Of a stretch of DNA of 12,101 bases, positions 1 to 7,176 are shown one piece after another. The stretch is from Asterionellopsis glacialis (Eukaryota; Bacillariophyta; Plagiogrammaphyceae; Rhaphoneidales; Asterionellopsidaceae), in NCBI GenBank assembly GCA_014885115.2, contig WKLE02000913.1, positions 1 through 12,101 of the forward strand. Direction: 5' to 3'. The notes under the pieces are model-generated. The model saw only the letters and a program-made list of their open reading frames with translations. It was not told the origin of the DNA and searched no databases. Each line of letters starts with the position of its first letter. Within the stretch, counting starts at the first letter, position 1. A program made the translations under genes and the position numbers.

Positions 1-32
1 ACTTCATATTGATTGATGATTGTTTATGTAAC

Positions 33-97
33 AAGAAGTAAATTCAAATATTGAAATTTGACCAAGATATCAACAAAGGTATGTTGAAAACCTTGAT
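33..97 (+). repeat. 65-bp direct repeat, copy 1
   Basis: This 65-bp stretch begins aagaagtaaattcaaata and ends with aaaggtatgttgaaaac plus six bases. It matches 215-279 without gaps at about 57 of 65 positions by hand alignment. The two ends are best conserved and the middle holds most of the changes. The copies are 182 bp apart, start to start. No mobile-element coding sequence is attached; it may be a remnant of a dispersed non-coding repeat. Confidence 0.7.
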
Positions 98-214
98 GGT
101 CAAATTAATGCATAAAATTTATGATTTCGGTCATAACTCAACAACCAACATGATTACAACAAAAACTGAAATTGGATTCATCATCTAAATTGAATTATGG
201 TCATTTTTTTTAAG

Positions 215-279
215 AAGAAGTAAATTCAAATAGTGAACGTTGGCCAAACTTTCAACAAAGGTATGTTGAAAACGTTGAT
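215..279 (+). repeat. 65-bp direct repeat, copy 2
   Basis: Second copy of the repeat at 33-97, same orientation and length, about 8 mismatches. A T-run comes just before it and a T/G-rich stretch follows it. What the repeat does is unknown. Confidence 0.7.
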
Positions 280-952
280 TGTTGTATTTTTTTTGTGTGT
301 ATTTTTTGTTCTATTGCTCTCTTTATTGGCATGCCCATATGGTGGTGATTATGGCTATGTGCATTAGAAAGGAATCTCAGAGGTGAGGACAATGAAGTGT
401 GAGGTTCAATGATATGCAAATTAAGTAGGAATTAGTGAAATAGTAGTCATGTAAATAATTAGGAAAAAAAATTAGTGTTTCGACTACGTTTTTTTTTTTG
501 AAATTTTGATTTTCACTGCCTATTGACTTGTCTGTTTTTGGACTATTTTTTGGGGTGCACAATTCGTATGTGTCACCCACTTACTTACAAAAAAGACAAC
601 AATACACCCTTGCAAATATCCCATTCGATGAGTGGCAGACTTACCGGCACTGTACAGTACTACTGGTATTAGGTATTACCTGTACGGCCTGTGCGGTGTT
701 TTGAAAAAGATCTCGTCTCCCCGCCGCTTTGGGCTAACCTCTCTGCCGTGTCCACTGCCAAAAAAAATGATTGTCAAGTAATGACAGCAGACAGCCGCCC
801 CAAAAGAGACTTTGCAGTATCAACCGTAAGCAGTAAGTGCCATTCAAGTATAATAGTAACTGCGTCTGTAGGAAAGTTATTGCGATACGTAACTTTCTCT
901 GGTTATGGTAAATTGAGTTCGGCAGCTGGTGTGGAAGGGTGACAGAGAGAAA

Positions 953-3046
953 ATGGTTGTTGGTGTGGTCGGCAGCGTATTCGTACTATCATTAGTATTG
1001 GAAGCCAAGGCAGTTTCAGTATTTGAAAGTTTGCCTAAGATTCATGTGAATGAGTTAAGTATCAAAGAGTTTGATTCTATATTTTTAAATCAGCGACCCA
1101 TTATTCTTCGTGGAGCTACAACTTGTCCAGAGGATATGAATTTTGAAACCATTGTGAGTCGTCAATTCTGTGATGGGACTGTTCCTGGAAATTACGTCAA
1201 AACAAGAGACCCCCATGCGGGTCAATGGGCAGGATTGAAAGCTGGTGATCCAAACGAAACTATTGATTTTGTGAATTTTTGCAAATCCATGAGGAGTGGT
1301 GCGATGGATGTCACAAAGAGCAGCAGTACTACTGCTTTGAAGAAGAATGAGAAGGAGAATGACAATGATGGCGCTAGCAATGACAATCAAAAACATATGG
1401 ACAATATGGAGGCTAATACAACCAACCAACTTCGTTTTATGTTTGATGTTCCCATGGTGGACATTTGTCCTTCTCTTTTGGATAAGATACGGATACCACC
1501 CCATTTGGTAGATATATTTGCGTCGCAGTTTTTATGGCGGCATTTGTCAGATGAAGATCCTAAAAAATGTGAAAATGTTCCATTTTACAATATGTATTTG
1601 GCAGAAGGCGGATTTCAAACGGAATTACATGTCGATAGTGCCCATACAGCCTTTGTAGCTTCCATGTGTGTGGGTCGAAAAAAATGGAGAATCATGACAC
1701 CTCATGACCATGCTGTAGTTCATTCTCAATTGTCAGGAAAAGGCATGACTGATGCAAAACAAGAGCAAAAACAGCGTCATGGAACTGGAATTGAAGGGAA
1801 ACAAGTTCCTACTACTAATACGAATGGAACGACGACAACAACAACATGGGTCATGAGTGATATTCAAAAACCATTCGATACATGGTCAGATGAGTCACCC
1901 TTACATACTTTGGAGAGTGATAATGCTGTTATTATTTACGAAGGGATATTGGAACCCGGCGAAACACTTTATATTCCACCAGGTGCACCACATGCAGCAA
2001 CAACATTGGACAAGTCTTTGATGGTGGCATCCAATGATCAATCCATACAATCACTTGAACAAATTGTATCCTATTGTGATGTAATTCATGATGAATGGGA
2101 TGGATGCAATATGTATCGAGAAAAGTTTACTACCGTTCAAGAAAATTATAAGCGATACATGTACAACCACAACAACGACAATGATAATAACCAACGTGAG
2201 GAACCATCGTCTTTTGTATCATCGACAACAAGAAGAACGACTGAAATGACATTTGCACAAAGTTTTGATTGTGAAAAGGCTTTTCATCAACTCTCTCAAA
2301 AACGATTAGAATTAAATCCACAAAACTTCATGGTGGAAGTTCAAAAGGGACCTATTATTATTATGAAATATGTTAGAAGTTGCATCCGTTGTATCACATT
2401 ATACAACCAACTACAACAACTTGTGGCTACTACAGACAAGTTGGATCCTCCTCTTCGATTGGGTGTTCTTCATTGTCCACATGGACATTGTCCAAAAATA
2501 CCGGATAATATTAATGAAATTGGTGGTAATGGCGATTTTCACATTCACCAAAAAGAGTATCGCAAAGTATTACCCATGGTTCGAAGTGAATGTCCTGAGT
2601 TTGTCTTTGTAAGACCAGTAGCACCCTTGAAGAATTCGGCAACAACATCTACCTTTTCTAATTTTCGTGGCAGTCCTACTGATGAAGAAGGACACCCCAA
2701 AACAAAAACTCCAAAACATCATCACCACAATATCATTACTGCTGCTCATTACTATGGTCCACTTACAGTAGACTTTCTAAAAGTATGGATAAGTCTTCAA
2801 AATACAGGTTCAATAACAACATTGTTACGGGTAGATCATGACATTTCCTTTTGGTGGAAATGGGTAATTGTCTCTTGTCATGTTATCATTAATATGACAG
2901 TCACTACGCTCCAAGCGTGTGGTGTACCGCCGATGGCAGATGATGTAGCAATGATAAGTATCGCCATGCTCCTTTTCTGTTCAGTTCCATTCATAGGGTA
3001 CTGTTGTTCAAGTGCTGCGAATAAACCAAAAAGAAAAGAAGAGTGA
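953..3046 (+). CDS. ER/secretory JmjC-type oxygenase with thioredoxin-like domain and membrane anchor
   Basis: Intron-less 697-residue protein. The start is the ATG at 953; an in-frame GTG at 929 is not a plausible eukaryotic start, and from 953 the protein opens with a signal peptide (MVVGVVGSVFVLSLVLEAKA). Residues ~28-370 form a JmjC/cupin_8-like fold. The iron triad is visible: H226 and D228 (ELHVDSAHTAF), and H347 in GETLYIPPGAPHA. GRKKW at 242-246 has the position of the usual KxW/KRW 2-oxoglutarate-side motif. Low-complexity inserts lie at ~120-155 and ~260-300. Residues ~433-619 read as a thioredoxin/PDI-like domain: strand and CIRC motif (C477, C480), CPEFVFVRP in the cis-proline position, then YYGPLTVDFLKVWI, which resembles the PDI YxGxRTxExLxxFI end. 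A second pair, C508 and C513 (CPHGHC), sits between. One or two hydrophobic segments (~637-657 with polar residues, ~665-685 clearer) precede a basic tail ending KRKEE (K693, K695), a KxKxx ER-retrieval fit if cytosolic. Oxygenase substrate unknown; the fusion is inferred from motifs, not from a search. Confidence 0.85.
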   Translation: MVVGVVGSVFVLSLVLEAKAVSVFESLPKIHVNELSIKEFDSIFLNQRPIILRGATTCPEDMNFETIVSRQFCDGTVPGNYVKTRDPHAGQWAGLKAGDPNETIDFVNFCKSMRSGAMDVTKSSSTTALKKNEKENDNDGASNDNQKHMDNMEANTTNQLRFMFDVPMVDICPSLLDKIRIPPHLVDIFASQFLWRHLSDEDPKKCENVPFYNMYLAEGGFQTELHVDSAHTAFVASMCVGRKKWRIMTPHDHAVVHSQLSGKGMTDAKQEQKQRHGTGIEGKQVPTTNTNGTTTTTTWVMSDIQKPFDTWSDESPLHTLESDNAVIIYEGILEPGETLYIPPGAPHAATTLDKSLMVASNDQSIQSLEQIVSYCDVIHDEWDGCNMYREKFTTVQENYKRYMYNHNNDNDNNQREEPSSFVSSTTRRTTEMTFAQSFDCEKAFHQLSQKRLELNPQNFMVEVQKGPIIIMKYVRSCIRCITLYNQLQQLVATTDKLDPPLRLGVLHCPHGHCPKIPDNINEIGGNGDFHIHQKEYRKVLPMVRSECPEFVFVRPVAPLKNSATTSTFSNFRGSPTDEEGHPKTKTPKHHHHNIITAAHYYGPLTVDFLKVWISLQNTGSITTLLRVDHDISFWWKWVIVSCHVIINMTVTTLQACGVPPMADDVAMISIAMLLFCSVPFIGYCCSSAANKPKRKEE

Positions 3047-4042
3047 AAACAAATCCGAGGTTTTAATTGAAAGCCATCATTTCGTTTTTCTATAGCCAAA
3101 AACATGCAAATCTTCCTCCTGTAATGATCAAAACTCTCTCTCTCCCAGTTAGAGCAAGATTGTGCACCTCTATGGTGTTGCCCGTCTTTGCTTCTCTACT
3201 AGAAGAAAAAAATTACTAGAGGTGGAATTTCGTGTACCCGCTATATTCGATTGAAAAAGTGCAACAAGCGAAGGATACTACCTACATACACTATTCTATG
3301 GGTGTGTAAAAAAAATAATAGTGGACCAATCGTGAATACCGCAGGTCCCTGCAGCAATTGTTTTACAACACGAGAGTTTGACTTCATCCTACGCTTCTCT
3401 ACTGAGAATGATGTTCTTGACCATGTGTAAAATGGCTTTAAGTAAGTAAGTATGTCTGCCGGTCCAGTGGATCAATTGGAGGGCCAAAGTTTTCGGATTG
3501 CTAATATAAAATACAAAGTATGAAAGTTATCAAAGGAAATTTAAACTCTAGTAGGAATTATAAGAAGTAATACTAGCTATCTTCCAGCATTGTTGAGGAA
3601 AAACTTCTTTTCGGATTGGCCGCCAAATATAAAATGTGATTCCGTGTCCTGTTTTACGTTGAAGGTACAACAGAAAACCTGCACCTGTACGAATTACGTA
3701 GGACCCTACCTGGTACAAAACGTCAAAGATTACCAGGTAGTTCCGAAGAATTTTCTCAGTCTTGAATGGATTGTTCCGTTCGACATCCGTTGTCTTATAT
3801 GCTTATCCAAACTTGTATGTATATACTAAATGTCCCTTTAACTTTCGACAAGAGCCAAAATTCCAAAATTGAAATTTTGTAAAATAACACTGTATAGATC
3901 ACAGAAATTGGTACCGCATCACGTACACATATCACAGGTTTTTTATTCCTCTCACCTCTCTCCTTTCCAACAAGAACTCAGATTTCTTCTTCTTGCGTCG
4001 ATAGATCAAATCTGAGATTGATCAGATAAATGATAAATTGAG
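3047..4042. other. Spacer between JmjC and first protease gene
   Basis: About 1 kb without a credible gene. It should hold the 3' UTR of the JmjC gene and the promoter of the first protease. Visible items: an 11-bp direct repeat gcttctctact (3190-3200 and 3393-3403); two copies of the near-palindrome TACCWGGTA (3707-3715, 3731-3739); a near-perfect AT palindrome caaaatt-ga-aattttg (3864-3879); and a CT-rich tract followed by a potential hairpin just before the next start codon. No AATAAA was seen soon after the JmjC stop. Confidence 0.6.
3947..4041 (+). promoter_or_regulatory. Probable 5' leader of the first protease: CT tract, hairpin and tiny uORF
   Basis: A pyrimidine-rich stretch (~3947-3970) is followed by a 9-bp inverted repeat, CTCAGATTT at 3977-3985 and AAATCTGAG at 4008-4016, with a 22-nt loop. 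A four-codon upstream ORF (ATG at 4030, TGA at 4039-4041) ends one base before the main ATG at 4043. If the mRNA starts upstream of these, the hairpin and uORF could reduce or tune translation. The transcription start is not known, so this is inference from position. Confidence 0.35.
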
Positions 4043-5624
4043 ATGCAAATGAAAAACTTCTATGCCTTGCTTCGAATGTTACTCACAATCGTCCCATTGG
4101 TTCGAGCACAACGGAGGTTGAAAATTAAGCCAAAACAAGAGAGTGCATCTAGCATATCCAGAGAGCTTGACCTGGAAGACCTTGGTCTTGAATTTGATCT
4201 AGCTGATTTCATTACTGTTGATCTTCATGATGGAGTTGTCTTTGATGAATTCCAGTATATGGGCACAAGACGAAGGTCTGGATTTCACGGCGAAACTGCA
4301 AATGGTGACTTACTAAATCTTGTTCACCGGGGCGATAAAGTTTTTGGATCGTTGGTGGAAGCATCAACAAACAAAATATTTCGAATTAAAAATATCAATG
4401 GTTCTTCTGTAGTGGAGGAGAGCCACTCGTTTGACTATCCTCCAGAGGGACAAGCTGACGAAGACGATGTTCCAGCGATGGATGAAGTCATGAAAGAGTC
4501 AGTATATCAACAAGACCATGAAGTCAGCGATATCCCAAATATTGTTGAAATTGATATTATGGTTGTATGGACTACAGATGCTGAATGTGGTCAATCAGAT
4601 CTTCTAAAAGACTGTGAAGTGAACTCCGACACGGAAGAGAATATCAGAGGTCTCATTGATCTGACAATTGAAGAGACGAATGTGGCTTACGAACTGTCGG
4701 GTGTGCATGTTGAGCTTAGGTTAGTCCATGCCGAACGACGCGCTGATTACGCAGAAGCCTATTATGGAGCAGCTTCTTCTCATGCATTGAGTTCTCTTGT
4801 GAGCAAGGTTGATGGGAGTATGGACGATATACACAAAAAACGGGATCAATATGGGGCTGATATGGTTGTCATGCTTATCAATGGAAATAAATATTGTGGC
4901 ATGGCGCGCCAAGGACCAAGAGAAGACCTTGCATTTGCCGTTGTCAATTATAAGTGCGCAGTAGGTCATTTTTCGTTTGCTCATGAGTTGGCACACAACA
5001 TGGTAGGTTTTCTCCTTTTGCATGCAAAACTTCACTCTACTGGTACTTGCTTACTTTTGAATTGTTTCTTTGTTCTTCTTTTTGTTCCTTTCTCAAATAT
5101 CATAGGGGTGCCAACATGACAGGGGGTCGCTTTTCGCATGCAAACTTCCGAATAGATATAATTACGCATACTGTGATCCAGACGCAGAGTTTCGATCCAT
5201 TATGGCGTACGCCTGTACAGCAGGGCAATGCGACAATAATGTGGGAGGGTCGTGCCGTCGAGTACAGCGGTTTTCCAACATGGTCACTACATATAATGGA
5301 AAAAGTATTGGAAACGAGAATAATGACAATGCAAGACAGATCAACGAAGCAGCGCCGATAATTGCTGCCTTCCGAGAGTCTAAAGTAGCAACCATAGGCT
5401 CTCCTCAACGAGCACCACCATCATCTTGTAAAACCTTTGGACAATCTTGTGGCAAGGAAGTTGTTGATGGTGGTAGTAGCAATGGTTGCTGTGGCGATCT
5501 CACTTGCAATGCTCGGCGAGGATATTGTGTGTCCAAAGCAAAAGAGAAAATGCCGAACAAGGCTGACCTGCCCTGGGACGATGGACCAAAGCGAAACCTA
5601 CGTAAAGTGGAGGGCTCAATATAG
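4043..5624 (+). CDS. Secreted reprolysin-like metalloprotease with six-Cys C-terminal module (paralog 1)
   Basis: Two exons, 4043-5002 and 5106-5624, give 492 residues. The signal peptide is about residues 1-22 (MKNFYALLRMLLTIVPLVRA after an M-Q). A cysteine-free acidic propeptide (~23-165) includes FHGETANGDLLNLV and VFGSLVEA, both matched in the neighbouring paralog. The metzincin catalytic domain (~168-405) starts at IDIMVVWTTDAECGQS. Splicing creates HELAHNMGCQHD (H314, E315, H318, H324, D325), the full HExxHxxGxxHD zinc site, and the Met-turn follows at SIMAYAC (M353). Cysteines around the Met-turn (ACTAGQCDNN...SCRRVQRFSN) are shared with the paralog. The tail holds C428, C435, C448, C449, C454 and C461, spaced C-x6-C-x12-CC-x4-C-x6-C as in knottins. 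It should cleave extracellular or cell-wall proteins; substrate unknown. Start choice: first ATG of the frame, giving a signal peptide; an in-frame ATG two codons later would serve as well. The closest family by motif is M12B/Reprolysin_3-4-like, not confirmed by search. Confidence 0.88.
5003..5105 (+). other. Intron of protease paralog 1
   Basis: A 103-bp GT-AG intron (donor gtaggt, acceptor catag), phase 0, directly after the Met codon of HELAHNM. A strong pyrimidine tract precedes the acceptor, and cttac at 5050-5054 could be a branch site (yUnAy). Removing it restores the HExxHxxGxxHD motif, which is the main support. The length is not a multiple of three and the reading frame through it is open. 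Retention would therefore add a hydrophobic tail and stop at 5117-5119. Confidence 0.9.
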
Positions 5625-7176
5625 TGGAGTCCTAGTCACAACAATGTGGCTACTTTAGTCGTACCCTTTGCTATCCGCGATTCATAATTTATTTTTACTT
5701 TCACAATCTCTTTAGACTGGTGGTTTTTGCCTTCTCATAGTTCATAAATTAAACCATGCCATCTCCTCCTTCTGATGAAGAATCATTTGTGCCCCCCAAA
5801 AATTGCTGAAAAGCTCTCACTCTATGGATTTTAGGACTCAATTTCAAATGTCCAGATGTAATATGCAACTGATTTACTTAGTGCTGTAGGCATCGTTACA
5901 GTATTACACATTTTGTTGAATGCTTGCCTTCTTTCTCCTAACAATACTTTGATCCACATTCACAATTTGATATTAAAAGTAAAATGATGGTTTTACAAAG
6001 GAAGAACACTTATCAGCTCATATCTCTGTAAGTAATGGTACGTCCTCCAGAGAGGTAGGAATAGAGGAGTGAAAATTTGATTTCATAGACTACCTGTTAC
6101 TGTACAGACGCATCTTCTGCAAACCAGAGAGACCGGTACGGTATGTACTCGTACTTTTGTACTACTAGCATCTTAGCGCTGCTTGGGAAAAAACGATTCC
6201 TTGGGATGATAGGATATAGTACTCTCCCCTGATTTCCCGCACTTTTGAAAAAGAGTTACATAGGCTGATATGAGAGCAGGCATTGCGAGCAGACTCTACC
6301 TGGTACCTGGGTACAGGTTCTCTTAATACTGTCAGTAGAACGTACAGGTAGGTCCAGTAGTGGCCAAATGTACTAGGTACCAGGTACAACTAGTCCTACA
6401 TGCACCCCTGGTATATTTATACCTACCAGGTACTGGTTAGCTTGTACCGCAGGTGAAAGGCGAAGTCATTATTCGGTAATATAGGGTTAGATTGAACTTG
6501 TACATGATTGATATTGAAAATTCGAGGAGCTAGAGAGGACATATACCGGTAGTTACCAGGTACTGTACCGTTCCTGCTTGTAACTGGTAATAATGTTCAG
6601 AAAGTTAGATCATATAACATGCATGTATGTGCAAGGTATGCATATCTTGACAAAAATAGGTACGTGGTACCAGGTAAGATCAAGCAAGCGGGCGCAACAT
6701 TACCAGGTACACATTGTGACTGACTCCTCTTAATAAATTTGCCGTTGAAGAAAAGCAAATGAAACCCCGGAATTTTCTTGTAGTAAATAATGATGCATCC
6801 GCCTCTTAGGTGATTTTCATTTCCTATACGGTCACGTATGTCTAAATAAGATCCATTCTTCCGTTCAAAACAATAATTATGTCTGTTGAGTCCGGTAGGA
6901 TCATTCTCTGGATCTTGTCAGCATTGGCGTATGAGGGATTGGCCAAAATTTCATGTGGATGCAACTCGCCAGAAACCACAGTGACGCAATGGAGGCCAAA
7001 AAACCAAAAATCTGTACAAAATCTTAAAATAGAGCTTATGTAGAACAATTTTTGTTCTCGTGTGAGAAAAAGCTGGCATCATAAATTTTACATCGATCGT
7101 ACTCGTACACATCACTTTCATCATTTCTTACCCCAAAACGCAAAAAGCCAATCCAAAGCATGCACAAAAGCTTACA
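5625..7176. other. Spacer between the two protease genes
   Basis: About 1.55 kb without a convincing gene. 5625-6050 should carry the 3' UTR of paralog 1; I see no AATAAA close to the stop. 6110-6710 is dominated by GTAC and TACCWGGTA words (separate entry). 6720-7060 includes a short open stretch on the minus strand (6842-7045) that lacks an ATG and may be a remnant. 7060-7176 is the probable promoter and leader of paralog 2. Confidence 0.6.
6112..6710. repeat. GTAC / TACCWGGTA-rich cluster
   Basis: By hand count this ~600-bp stretch holds about 20 GTAC tetramers and six exact copies of the 9-mer TACCWGGTA, which is its own reverse complement apart from the central base: 6297-6305, 6378-6386, 6424-6432, 6554-6562, 6668-6676 and 6701-6709. 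Two neighbouring sites form a 12-bp inverted repeat (TACCTGGTACCT at 6297-6308, AGGTACCAGGTA at 6375-6386). GGTATA-tt-TATACC lies at 6410-6423. No regular period and no coding sequence are seen, so it is not a simple tandem repeat. It could be a binding-site cluster, a structured element, or debris of a small non-autonomous transposon. Confidence 0.7.

Larger units (their letters stand above)
1..952. other. Upstream spacer, no convincing gene
   Basis: Non-coding region before the JmjC gene. The first ~590 bases are very AT-rich, with several T-runs, and hold a diverged direct repeat pair (33-97 and 215-279). From about 600 the composition is less AT-rich, and a short stretch (about 640-690) has GTAC-containing words (ctgtacagtac, cctgtacgg) like those in the 6.1-6.7 kb spacer. 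No tRNA-like or long coding signal was found on either strand. The promoter and 5' UTR of the JmjC gene should lie in its distal part, but I see no clear TATA box. Confidence 0.6.

Noticed and set aside
691..942. 83-codon open frame upstream of the JmjC gene
   Set aside because: It opens with GTG, shows no domain or signal features, and overlaps the probable leader of the real gene.
929..952. GTG as the start of the JmjC gene
   Set aside because: Non-ATG start in a nuclear gene; the ATG at 953 directly begins a clean signal peptide.
1085..1504. 139-codon antisense frame inside the JmjC gene
   Set aside because: Shadow of a long, well-supported coding frame; no recognisable motif.
3590..3829. 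79-codon open frame in the spacer
   Set aside because: It opens with TTG and covers two TACCWGGTA copies; no family features and a poor coding context.
5047..5361. 104-codon frame spanning the paralog 1 intron and exon 2
   Set aside because: Out of frame with the protease and begins inside the intron; the spliced frame restores the full zinc motif.
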